This document shows positions 1-7,017 of a stretch of DNA of 9,541 nt, one piece after another (position 1 is the first letter of the stretch; each line of letters opens with the position of its first letter). Made by a program: the position numbers and the translations under genes. The stretch comes from Holosporales bacterium. GTDB taxonomy: Bacteria; Pseudomonadota; Alphaproteobacteria; RUG11792. The DNA lies in NCBI GenBank assembly GCA_031262205.1, contig JAISID010000018.1, positions 1 through 9,541 of the forward strand, read 5' to 3'. The notes beneath the pieces were generated by a model, which saw only the letters and a program-made list of their open reading frames with translations, was not told the DNA's origin and made no database searches.

Positions 1-178
1 TTATATTTACGATACTCCATTACGGCAAAATAATGTCTAAAATCATGACATGAATATGATTCGGTTATTTTACCTTCTCTTCGTAGCTTTTTAGTATGAT
101 ATATAATCCTCTTTTTTATAGCATTGTCCGTAAAATTATAAACGGGATTCGTTACAATTATAGCGTTCAATACGCTTT

Positions 179-1954
179 TTATTCTTTGTTCTTCTCTTTT
201 TTCTCCGTCTCGCTGCTGAAATCCAAAGTCGTGGCGATCATCATACGCGAACCCTCCCGGACGATAACAAACGGGATTGGACGATTACGACTATTTTTAT
301 CTTTTACAACAGAATCTATAATATCCTTGAGCTGAGAAACGGAAGTTATTTTTTTGTTATTAGCCATGATGAAACCGTCGCCAGGATTGAATGCCGAACC
401 GTAAAAAGAAGAGCTTTTTTCTTCGTCTACTTTAGTTACAATAACTTTTACGTCTTCTGGATATTGTTTCTTATACGCTTCAGGTATGGCTGAAACAGTA
501 ACTCCAAGGCAGTTGATATCCACCTCTTTCATTTTTTGTTTACTCTCTGGATCATCTGTTTGCTCGTCGCCTATGTCTCCAGATTTCAGAGCCTTTTCAT
601 AATCGCCGATTGTTACCAAAACTTCGACTTCCGACCATTTTTCGCCGCCTTTTTGTCTCCACAGCTTAACTTTAACAGAACTTCCTATCTCAGCGGAACT
701 AACCGCCGTTTGTAAAGAGCATTTCTCGCTTATTTGCTTTCCGTTAAACTCTAAAATAATATCTCCTGCTTTTATTCCCGCTTTCTCGGCCGGACCGTTA
801 GGAACAACTTTAGATACAAACCCTCCAAATACTCTAGAAGTATCGAGAACTTTCCCTGTTAATCCAACACTCTCTGCTTGTTTCGCAGTAACTTGTTGAA
901 TCTCGGCTCCTAACCATCCTCTGAACGTTCTTTTATATTTAATCAACTGGGCTACTGTGTTTTTTGCTATGCTGGAAGGAATTGCGAACCCAACCCCAAC
1001 ATTACCGCCGTTTGTTGTTAAAATAGCATTGTTAATACCGACGACTTTGCCTTGAACGTTAAGCAAACAACCGCCTGAATTTCCAGAATTAATCTGTGCG
1101 CTGTGTTGAATGAAATCTTCAATTAGACTTGCGGAAGTTCTTCCTAGGGTTAGGTTTCTTCCTTTAGCCGAAACTATCCCAAAAGTGAAAGTGCTGCCAA
1201 GGCCGAAAGGATTCCCTATCGCAATAACAAAATTGCCTTCACTGAGACTATCCGAATCTCCCCATTCTATGGCTTTCATTTTGACATCTGAATCTAATCC
1301 TTTTAAGTCAACGGATAAAATTGCTATATCCGTTCTTGGATCGGTTGCGTAGACCTCCGCGTTTAGTTCGGTTTTATCCGACAATAACACGATTATCTTT
1401 TTTGCTTTTTCAACAACGTGATTGTTCGTGACAATGTAGGCTCGTTCTTTATCGACTTGAACTATAAATCCAGATCCTAAGGCTATGGCTTTTCTCTTAT
1501 GCGATTTTCTTTTTGGAAAATCGAAGAAATCCTTGAATATCTCGTCAAACGGACTGCCATTTCCGAAAAAATCAGGTAGCCCCATCATTCCGTCGCCGCT
1601 TTCTATAATCTGTTGGGTGGCTACGTTGACGACTGAATTCAATGCTCCTTTACAAACGTCTTCAAATCCTTTCTCAAAATTTATTAACGGACTTTTCTCG
1701 CTTAGCCCTCCTGATTCGATTTTCTCTTCTTTAGTTTGATTTTGTTTATCCTGTCGTTCAACATTGTCCGCATTATTTGCCGCAACGATTGTTTCCTTCT
1801 TTTCAACGACTTTTTGTTTATTATCCGCCGCCTCGTCGATATTGGAAATTTTTCTAATAATTGAAGCGATATTAACGTCTTCTCTGACGCATTCCCAAAC
1901 AGCTATGATTCCGACGATAATTCCTAGCGATAAAACTAGCCTAAAAAAATTCAT
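179..1954 (-). CDS. degP: DegP/HtrA-family serine endoprotease with two PDZ domains
   Basis: This 591-residue protein is a periplasmic HtrA/Do-type protease that degrades misfolded envelope proteins. Residues 4-20 form a hydrophobic N-terminal segment with no clear signal-peptidase site, so it may stay membrane-anchored. Residues 40-90 are a charged low-complexity linker. The trypsin-like domain shows the full triad: H179 in TNNHVVE, D209 in DPRTDIAIL and S293 in GNSGG. The PFDEIFKDFF stretch before the protease domain is typical of DegP/MucD proteins. PDZ1 covers about 346-450 and includes GPAEKAGIKAGDIIL; PDZ2 covers about 480-578 and includes NPGDGFIMANNKKI. The start at 1954 has GGGGAAG just upstream and the hydrophobic segment begins immediately. 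It is longer than E. coli DegP, mainly because of the linker. The residue after GNSGG is Cys (C296) where Ala or Pro is usual. It follows gmk by 76 bp, possibly with its own promoter. Family is certain; DegP versus DegQ/DegS subtype is not. Confidence 0.95.
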   Translation of the reverse strand: MNFFRLVLSLGIIVGIIAVWECVREDVNIASIIRKISNIDEAADNKQKVVEKKETIVAANNADNVERQDKQNQTKEEKIESGGLSEKSPLINFEKGFEDVCKGALNSVVNVATQQIIESGDGMMGLPDFFGNGSPFDEIFKDFFDFPKRKSHKRKAIALGSGFIVQVDKERAYIVTNNHVVEKAKKIIVLLSDKTELNAEVYATDPRTDIAILSVDLKGLDSDVKMKAIEWGDSDSLSEGNFVIAIGNPFGLGSTFTFGIVSAKGRNLTLGRTSASLIEDFIQHSAQINSGNSGGCLLNVQGKVVGINNAILTTNGGNVGVGFAIPSSIAKNTVAQLIKYKRTFRGWLGAEIQQVTAKQAESVGLTGKVLDTSRVFGGFVSKVVPNGPAEKAGIKAGDIILEFNGKQISEKCSLQTAVSSAEIGSSVKVKLWRQKGGEKWSEVEVLVTIGDYEKALKSGDIGDEQTDDPESKQKMKEVDINCLGVTVSAIPEAYKKQYPEDVKVIVTKVDEEKSSSFYGSAFNPGDGFIMANNKKITSVSQLKDIIDSVVKDKNSRNRPIPFVIVREGSRMMIATTLDFSSETEKKEKNKE

Positions 1955-1991
1955 ACTTCCCCAAAAGATACCGATTAAACATTTATGTAAT

Positions 1992-2020
1992 ATTGTACCA
2001 CAAAAAATATATCGCTTAAA
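1992..2020 (-). promoter_or_regulatory. Candidate sigma-70 promoter for degP
   Basis: In the 76-bp gap after gmk, reading the minus strand, TTTAAG (2020-2015, weak -35) is followed by a 17-nt spacer and TACAAT (1997-1992), which matches five of six -10 bases. A start near 1985 would give a leader of about 30 nt carrying the GGGGAAG ribosome binding site. The -35 is poor and the region is AT-rich, so the match may be chance. No heat-shock-type promoter was recognised. Confidence 0.3.
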
Positions 2021-2030
2021 TTTGGATGGA

Positions 2031-2588
2031 TCAATTCTGTAAAATTTTAGAAATTTCAGCTTTTGCTACTTCAAGATCATTGTTAAAAATAATATGTTTG
2101 TAACTCGCTATTTTTTTAGCGTTAAACGATTCGTCCAATCTTCTTTGTATCTCTTCTTCAGTTTCCGTCCGTCTGTTCATTAGTCTAGTTTTAAGCGATT
2201 TTATAGAAAGCGGCAAAACTAGTATGCCTTCAACCTTGAAGTTGGGAATCAGATTGTTTGATAAAATATTATACGCTCCTTCGAAATCTAGGTCTAAAAT
2301 GCAAAGGTCTTTATCTTTTAAAATATCCGAAACGGCTGTTTTTAAAGTTCCATATTTATTCCCATAGAGTTCGACGTGTTCGATAAATTCGCCGTTCTTA
2401 ACTCGTTCGTCAAATTCTTCTTTAGAAATGAAGTAATACTCGACGCCGTTTTTTTCAGACGCTCTTGGAGGGCGACTCGTGCAAGAAACAGTCGTTCCAA
2501 CAGAGTCGAAGTTATTTAAAACAAAGTTGACCAACGTAGACTTTCCAACGCCGGACGGCCCTGAAAAAACCAAACATCTTTTCTTCAT
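2031..2588 (-). CDS. gmk: Guanylate kinase
   Basis: This 185-residue cytoplasmic enzyme transfers phosphate from ATP to GMP, giving GDP for GTP and dGTP synthesis. The P-loop is GPSGVGKST (10-18). GMP-binding residues seen in the family are in place: S35, R39 and R42 in SCTSRPPR, E70 in EFIEH, Y79 in NKYGT and D99/D101 in LDLDFEGA. The lid contains RLMNRRTETEEE (135-146), and the C-terminal FNND (168-171) matches the family's (V/F)N(D/N)D. The conserved PRxGE appears as PRASE, a Gly to Ser change. The protein is about 20 residues shorter than E. coli Gmk, which has an extended C-terminal tail, but the catalytic core is complete. The start overlaps the stop of the upstream OmpA/MotB-like gene as ATGA, with GGATG a few bases before it, so translational coupling is likely. 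Confidence 0.95.
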   Translation of the reverse strand: MKKRCLVFSGPSGVGKSTLVNFVLNNFDSVGTTVSCTSRPPRASEKNGVEYYFISKEEFDERVKNGEFIEHVELYGNKYGTLKTAVSDILKDKDLCILDLDFEGAYNILSNNLIPNFKVEGILVLPLSIKSLKTRLMNRRTETEEEIQRRLDESFNAKKIASYKHIIFNNDLEVAKAEISKILQN

Positions 2589-3541
2589 CTTTCATCCAAT
2601 TTAAATTCTATCCGTCTGTTTTTTGCATAATCCTGTTCTGAATTGCCAGACGAAATCGGTTGATTTTCTCCAAATCCAGCGGCGACTAAATGTTTCGGAC
2701 TTATCCCATTTTCCACTAAATATTTAACGACGGAAATTGCTCTGGCCGCAGATAGTTCCCAATTTGAAGCGAATTTCCCTTTTATCGGTCTGCTGTCCGT
2801 ATGGCCGTCCACCCTTAAAATCCAATTTATTTTCTGCGGTATTTTATCGCCTATTTCTTTGACGACGTTCGCCAGTTCTGAAACTTGCTTCTTTCCGCTA
2901 TCGCTTAATTCGTCGGAAGCCGATTCAAAAAACAACTCCGCCTGGAATACAAATCTATCTCCAACGACCTTAATACCGTCTCTGCCTTCTAGTATGCTTT
3001 GCAATTTATCAAAGAACTCAGATTTATAAGAACTCATCTTAGATAGCTCGTTTAGTTTTATATTTTCTTTCTTGATATTTTCTAAAGCCTTTTTCTGCTC
3101 CTCGGCTGTTTTATGCTCGGCGGCGAGAGCCGTCATAACGTCTTTCAATTGATTTGTTAGATTTTCTATTTGCTCCTGAAGAGACAATTTTACTTTGTGT
3201 TCTTTCTCTCTGAGATTTTTCTCATCGCTAAACATTGTCTGTAAAGTCGATATGGCATCGTTAAGATCGTTAATTTGCCGTAGGAGATTAACGTTCTTAT
3301 CGTTCAGCTCGGCGTTTTTATTTTTTTCTAAATTCAGAAGAGAGCAAACATCGCTTAATTTTGCTTGAAGATCAGATAACGACGAATCTTTGTCAAAGAT
3401 AATGCCGGAAAGATAAATTTGCGATGAAATAAATCCCACGAGGACGAAAATAAAAACTAAAAGAACAGTTGAAAGGGCATCGACAAACCCAGGCCAGATA
3501 TCAATGTCGTCGCGATTTCTTTTCCCTCTCGTAAAAGACAT
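2585..3541 (-). CDS. OmpA/MotB-like peptidoglycan-binding membrane protein
   Basis: The product is 318 residues from the preferred start. A short cytoplasmic N-terminus with WPGFVDALSTVLL leads into one membrane span (about 22-45). Asp21 sits just before the span, where MotB and TolR/ExbD proteins carry their proton-path Asp. A long Glu/Lys/Asn-rich coiled coil follows (about 50-172), then a C-terminal OmpA/MotB domain with GHTDSRP (246-252), NWELSAARA (260-268) and the closing NRRIEF (308-313), the signature that binds diaminopimelate in peptidoglycan. It is probably an inner-membrane protein tethered to the wall. An in-frame ATG at 3580 would add 13 residues, but GAGG lies 9 nt before the ATG at 3541, making that the better start. 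Related alphaproteobacterial genes often sit beside a MotA/TolQ/ExbB-type gene (from memory); none is present here. It overlaps gmk by 4 bp. Confidence 0.85.
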   Translation of the reverse strand: MSFTRGKRNRDDIDIWPGFVDALSTVLLVFIFVLVGFISSQIYLSGIIFDKDSSLSDLQAKLSDVCSLLNLEKNKNAELNDKNVNLLRQINDLNDAISTLQTMFSDEKNLREKEHKVKLSLQEQIENLTNQLKDVMTALAAEHKTAEEQKKALENIKKENIKLNELSKMSSYKSEFFDKLQSILEGRDGIKVVGDRFVFQAELFFESASDELSDSGKKQVSELANVVKEIGDKIPQKINWILRVDGHTDSRPIKGKFASNWELSAARAISVVKYLVENGISPKHLVAAGFGENQPISSGNSEQDYAKNRRIEFKLDER

Positions 3542-3709
3542 AGTTTGTAACCTCAAGCCGTCATATATTAATAATAACATAACTTCGAAACGCTCTGTAT
3601 TTTTATCTCAAGCGAAACCTTCAGAAAAAAGAACTAACAGTTACGTAAAATACTTGCGCATACGCTATTTCTTTTTTGTTGTTTGTGTTTTATTATAAGG
3701 GGTAGCGTA
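3542..3709. promoter_or_regulatory. Divergent intergenic region between the OmpA/MotB-like gene and glyQ
   Basis: Both flanking transcription units start here, so promoters for each are expected. On the plus strand TAAAAT (3646-3651) resembles a -10 box and would place a start near 3658, about 40 nt before the leader ribosome binding site, but no good -35 accompanies it. The TATTAT at 3691-3696 lies too close to that binding site to serve as its -10. No convincing minus-strand promoter was found. The direction is inferred from gene layout, not from a clear motif. Confidence 0.3.
3697..3702 (+). promoter_or_regulatory. Strong ribosome binding site serving the leader ORF, not glyQ directly
   Basis: AAGGGG is followed by 7 nt (TAGCGTA) and the ATG at 3710, ideal Shine-Dalgarno geometry. 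The glyQ ATG lies 36 nt downstream of this site and has only a weak AGAAT-like sequence just before it. The best binding site in the region therefore points to a tiny upstream frame. Confidence 0.6.
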
Positions 3710-3739
3710 ATGGTGCGGCGATGTCTTAATAGAATATAA
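3710..3739 (+). CDS. Nine-codon leader ORF (MVRRCLNRI) coupled to glyQ
   Basis: ATG at 3710 opens a nine-residue frame with a strong Shine-Dalgarno site 7 nt upstream. Its TAA stop (3737-3739) shares a base with the glyQ ATG, giving TAATG, the usual geometry for termination-reinitiation coupling. The peptide has no glycine codons, so it is not a classical Gly attenuation leader. It contains three Arg codons (CGG, CGA, AGA), one Cys and one Leu codon. What is seen is the ribosome binding site, the frame and the overlap. That ribosomes read this frame and hand over to glyQ is inference. It could also be chance, with glyQ starting from an unusually weak site. Confidence 0.45.
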   Translation: MVRRCLNRI

Positions 3740-4608
3740 TGAAATCATTCCAAGATATAATTTTTGATTTGCAGAAGTATTGGGCGGCTCAAGGTTGCGT
3801 TATTATGCAACCGTACGATACGGAAGTCGGAGCGGGAACGTCGCACTATGCAACGACTCTTAAAGCGTTAGGCGACGAATATTGGGACGTGGCGTTTGTT
3901 CAACCGTGCAGGAGGCCGAAAGACGGACGGTACGCCGACAATCCAAACAGGACGCAGTACTATTATCAATATCAGGTTATCTTAAAACCCGCTCCTGCAA
4001 ATCCCCAAGACTTATATCTTAACAGTCTAAAAGCGATAGGATTTGATTTGGACGCGCACGATATTAGGTTTGTGGAGGACGATTGGGAAAATCCGTCTCT
4101 TGGAGCCGCCGGCTTAGGTTGGGAAGTTTGGTGCGACGGTATGGAAATCACGCAATATACTTACTTCCAACAAATAGGCGGAATAGCGTGTTCAGTAGTT
4201 CCAGTGGAAATAACATATGGGCTTGAAAGAATCGCGACTTTCATGCAAAACGTGGAAAGCCACTTCGATATTAACTGGAACGGCAGAGAAGATGATAAGA
4301 AGTTAACGTACGGCGATGTATTGAAGAGATTTGAATACGAATTTTCCTGTTACAATTTCGACGTCGCGTCGGTAGACATGTTGTTGGAGCATTTTAACGA
4401 CTATGAAAAAGAATGCCAAAAATTGCTAGCCCATAATCTTGTTATGCCGGCGTACGAGTACGCTCTTAAGGCAAATCATTGTTTTAACCTCCTTGAGGCG
4501 AGGGGCGTTATATCCGTCACCGAAAGAGCGGGGTATATATCAAAAATAAGAACTCTTACAAAAAACTGTTGTCAGGCATGGGTTGAATCGTTGGAGGAGG
4601 AAGCGTAA
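3739..4608 (+). CDS. glyQ: Glycyl-tRNA synthetase alpha subunit
   Basis: This 289-residue protein is the catalytic subunit of the bacterial heterotetrameric glycyl-tRNA synthetase; with GlyS it charges tRNA-Gly in the cytoplasm. Alignment from memory to E. coli GlyQ (303 residues) runs nearly end to end: FQDIIFDLQKYWAAQGC (4-20), EVGAGTSH (29-36), motif 2 FVQPCRRPKDGRYADNPNR (53-71), RFVEDDWENPSLG (110-122) with GLGWEVW (125-131), and motif 3 EITYGLER (157-164). ISVTER (258-263) lies near the C-terminus. The ATG at 3739 is the first start after an in-frame TAG at 3730, and the protein begins where the family begins. Its own ribosome binding site is weak, and a leader ORF ends on its start codon. 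It is in an operon with glyS, one base apart, and divergent from the OmpA/MotB-like gene. Confidence 0.98.
   Translation: MKSFQDIIFDLQKYWAAQGCVIMQPYDTEVGAGTSHYATTLKALGDEYWDVAFVQPCRRPKDGRYADNPNRTQYYYQYQVILKPAPANPQDLYLNSLKAIGFDLDAHDIRFVEDDWENPSLGAAGLGWEVWCDGMEITQYTYFQQIGGIACSVVPVEITYGLERIATFMQNVESHFDINWNGREDDKKLTYGDVLKRFEYEFSCYNFDVASVDMLLEHFNDYEKECQKLLAHNLVMPAYEYALKANHCFNLLEARGVISVTERAGYISKIRTLTKNCCQAWVESLEEEA
4593..4600 (+). promoter_or_regulatory. Ribosome binding site that fixes the glyS start
   Basis: GGAGGAGG lies 9 nt upstream of the ATG at 4610 and within the last codons of glyQ. This near-perfect anti-16S match decides the glyS start against the upstream in-frame TTG and suggests that glyS is translated in step with glyQ. 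Confidence 0.85.
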
Positions 4609-4609
4609 T

Positions 4610-6631
4610 ATGCGTCAAGAATTACTTTTAGAGTTTTTTTCAGAAGAGATTCCGGCTAAGTTGCAACAAAAAGCCGTCTTAGACGCTAAAGAAACGTTTG
4701 TTAAAATTTTACATAGCTACGGAGCGGAATTTAGAGAAGTAAACAGCTTTATTTCTCCCAGAAGGATAACTATTCAAGTTAGTTTTTTAATTCAAAAGAC
4801 AAGGAGTCTTCGCGAAGAGAAACGCGGTCCTAAAATTTCAGCCCCTTCTAGCGCTATTAATGGGTTCTTGAATGCAAATGGAAAAGATACATCCGATCTT
4901 ATTGAAAGAGATGGATACTACTATCTTGATTTGGCGACCGAAGGACTTAAAACAAGAGAGTTAATAGGCGATATGATCGAAGATTTCATTTTGAAAATGC
5001 CTTGGTCAAAATCTATGAGGTGGTATCTTGAAAAAGAAAAAACTCTAAGCGCGTTTTGGGTAAGGCCGATTAGGTCTATATTGTGCATATACGATACCGA
5101 ACCTTTGGAAATTTATATAAAATCAGTAGGGCTTACGACTTGCTCCTACACATTTGGGCACAGATTTTTATCCCCTGGCAAAATTCAAGTATCTGATTTT
5201 GAAGACTATAAGAGAAAATTAGAAGAAAATCATGTAATGCTCGACTATGAAAAAAAGAAAAATTGTATAGATAAAGAAATAACAAAAAAAGCTGCGTCAA
5301 TAGGCCTTCACATGTTGTATGATATTCCTCTTCTAGAGGAAGTCGCCGGATTGGTTGAATGGCCTTTTGTTCATATTGGCTCGATAGACGAGAAGTTCAT
5401 GAAATTACCTCTCGCCGTTCTTTCTACATCCATGAAAGTCCATCAAAAGTATTTTACGTTAACATATGCTGGTTCTGTGATATCTCCATTTTTTGGAACT
5501 GTAACTAACGTTCCGGGGACAGACGTTATGTATTCGGGTTTTGATAGAGTTTTGAGAGCTAGATTGAGCGACGCCGCTTTTTTCTATAAGGAAGACTTAG
5601 ACGTAACTCTCGAAGCATTCGCTCAAAGGTTATCAAACGTTGTATTTCATGAAAAGTTAGGCTCTATAGCTCAAAAAGTTGACAGAATGATGTCGATTGC
5701 AAATACGAGAGAGGAACACAGAACCATAGCCCTTTGTAAAGCCGACTTATTAACTCAAATGGTTGGGGAGTTTCCAGAACTGCAGGGGCTTATGGGAGAA
5801 ATTTATGCAAAAGCGCAAGGCGAGGACTCTAGGGTTTGCACTGCTATTAAAGAGCATTACGAACCTGTAAATACGAATAGCAATCTGCCGTACACAATAA
5901 CTGGTGCAAGAGTGTCGTTCTTTGATAAATTAGACACTCTTGTTGGCTTATTAGGAGTAGGGCTTAAACCGACCGGCTCAAGAGACCCGCTTGCTTTGAG
6001 ACGAATTGCATTTAGCATCGTTCGATTACTGTGCGATTTTAGAGAAAATGTACTGACTGATGGAACTTTATCATGGTATATAGAGACATTAATCGACGCC
6101 TACTCGGAACAAGGAATTGCTCTGGAACACAATACTATTGAGATAGTTTGCGAATTTCTCATAGATCGATTGAAAACATATATTATGGATAAATTTGATA
6201 TCGATTCTGAAATCGTAGACTCGGTAATTAAGTCGTTTAGGTCGTTAGATTTCGATTACAGAAAAGCCATAGTTAAAGCGCAAGATTTAAAAAGACTTAT
6301 TGAATCAGAAAATTTCCAAATTATTAAGGAAGCATATAAAAGAGCTATTGGCCTAATAGAGAGAAGATTCGCTAATTTAACAGTGGATTCTATCTGCTCG
6401 ATTCAATTTGAAAACCCATATATGATGCATTTACAAAACTCCATTTCTAATCAAGAAACAAACCCTCGCGATATATCCATCGCAGTTAAAGCAGCAGAGG
6501 CTGTTCTAACGGCTTGCGACAATGTTTTAATAAACGACGAAAACGTCGATATTAGACTTAACAATTTAAGGTTGATAAAAAGATTCGTTGAGCTTGTGAA
6601 TGAAAATATAGGAAACCTGGAAGAATTATAA
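4610..6631 (+). CDS. glyS: Glycyl-tRNA synthetase beta subunit
   Basis: This 673-residue protein (E. coli GlyS has 689) is the tRNA-recognising subunit of the alpha2beta2 glycyl-tRNA synthetase. Recognisable blocks are the N-terminal LLLEFFSEEIPAK, KRGP (71-74), FWVRPIRS (149-156), GHRF (183-186), LLEEVAGLVEWP (241-252), MKVHQKYF (275-282), RARLSDAAFFY (316-326), the KADLLTQMVGEFPELQGLMG stretch (377-396) in the HD-like region, and DKLDTLVGLLGVG with DPLALRR (439-465). The C-terminal helical anticodon-binding part covers roughly 550-673 and ends with DIRLNNLRLIKRFVELV. GGAGGAGG (4593-4600), inside the glyQ 3' end, lies 9 nt before the ATG at 4610, so that start is preferred over an in-frame TTG at 4583, which would only add residues read out of glyQ's other frame. 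No truncation or frameshift is visible. Confidence 0.98.
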   Translation: MRQELLLEFFSEEIPAKLQQKAVLDAKETFVKILHSYGAEFREVNSFISPRRITIQVSFLIQKTRSLREEKRGPKISAPSSAINGFLNANGKDTSDLIERDGYYYLDLATEGLKTRELIGDMIEDFILKMPWSKSMRWYLEKEKTLSAFWVRPIRSILCIYDTEPLEIYIKSVGLTTCSYTFGHRFLSPGKIQVSDFEDYKRKLEENHVMLDYEKKKNCIDKEITKKAASIGLHMLYDIPLLEEVAGLVEWPFVHIGSIDEKFMKLPLAVLSTSMKVHQKYFTLTYAGSVISPFFGTVTNVPGTDVMYSGFDRVLRARLSDAAFFYKEDLDVTLEAFAQRLSNVVFHEKLGSIAQKVDRMMSIANTREEHRTIALCKADLLTQMVGEFPELQGLMGEIYAKAQGEDSRVCTAIKEHYEPVNTNSNLPYTITGARVSFFDKLDTLVGLLGVGLKPTGSRDPLALRRIAFSIVRLLCDFRENVLTDGTLSWYIETLIDAYSEQGIALEHNTIEIVCEFLIDRLKTYIMDKFDIDSEIVDSVIKSFRSLDFDYRKAIVKAQDLKRLIESENFQIIKEAYKRAIGLIERRFANLTVDSICSIQFENPYMMHLQNSISNQETNPRDISIAVKAAEAVLTACDNVLINDENVDIRLNNLRLIKRFVELVNENIGNLEEL

Positions 6632-6829
6632 TACGTTTTTCACCGGATCATTTTCTCTTGTAAAACCTGTTGTACTCAAAGATTTCTTCTCAACTGGTTC
6701 TTCAGGCAGCGCCGCTAAACTATAAATATAGATAAATTAGGGGTCTTAATAAATGGGAATCATCCTTTAACATACAGTAAAGCAAATAGATTCATATAAA
6801 AAAGTATACAGCTAAAGTTTCAAGGAGTT

Positions 6830-6871
6830 TATAAGTACGTTTAAAGTAATCTATTTATAATTGTACTTATA
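6830..6871. repeat. 9-bp AT-rich inverted repeat with 24-bp spacer
   Basis: TATAAGTAC (6830-6838) is the exact reverse complement of GTACTTATA (6863-6871), and a wobble pair on each side could extend the stem. The spacer is AT-rich and there is no following T-run. It could be a protein-binding palindrome, a weak RNA fold, or chance in AT-rich DNA. Confidence 0.4.
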
Positions 6872-6912
6872 GTTAAGGAATAATTCTCCAATAAATTATC
6901 ACTGAAGAATTT

Positions 6913-6944
6913 GAGGCAGAATGCGAATTTTTGCATTCTGCCTC
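6913..6944. terminator. Perfect 12-bp hairpin, probable terminator between convergent genes
   Basis: GAGGCAGAATGC (6913-6924) and GCATTCTGCCTC (6933-6944) pair perfectly around an 8-nt loop. It lies 73 bp past the stop of the minus-strand coiled-coil gene and about 280 bp past glyS, in the convergent gap, where a terminator is expected. The weakness is the lack of a good U-tract: AAATTCTT follows on the minus strand and TCTATCGT on the plus strand. It may act as an mRNA 3'-end stabiliser or a poorly canonical terminator. Confidence 0.5.
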
Positions 6945-7017
6945 TCTATCGTCCCGTTATCTACAACAAAAAATCATCTTCTTGCATTTTTTCGGGTACC
7001 CATTTGCGTTATTATTT

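Larger units (their letters stand above)
6632..7017. other. Convergent intergenic region with hairpins and no convincing gene
   Basis: This 386-bp gap separates glyS from the minus-strand coiled-coil gene. It holds a 12-bp perfect hairpin (6913-6944), an AT-rich inverted repeat (6830-6871) and a 36-codon minus-strand open stretch (6626-6736) that lacks a usual start codon. A five-codon ATG frame at 6753-6770 follows a GGGG but is too short to call. No tRNA, insertion-sequence end or known structured RNA was recognised. Confidence 0.6.

Noticed and set aside
162..180. Hairpin AGCGT/ACGCT followed by TTTT after degP
   Set aside because: The stem is only 5 bp and the T-run follows on the plus strand, the wrong direction for degP, so it is not a convincing terminator.
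3542..3580. Upstream in-frame ATG at 3580 for the OmpA/MotB-like gene
   Set aside because: It would add 13 residues with little similarity to the family, and GAGG lies at good spacing before the ATG at 3541.
4583..4609. TTG start giving glyS nine extra residues
   Set aside because: The added residues are only glyQ's 3' end read in another frame, and GGAGGAGG is ideally spaced for the ATG at 4610.
6753..6770. Five-codon ORF MGIIL after GGGG
   Set aside because: It is too short to judge and no downstream gene is coupled to it, unlike the leader before glyQ.
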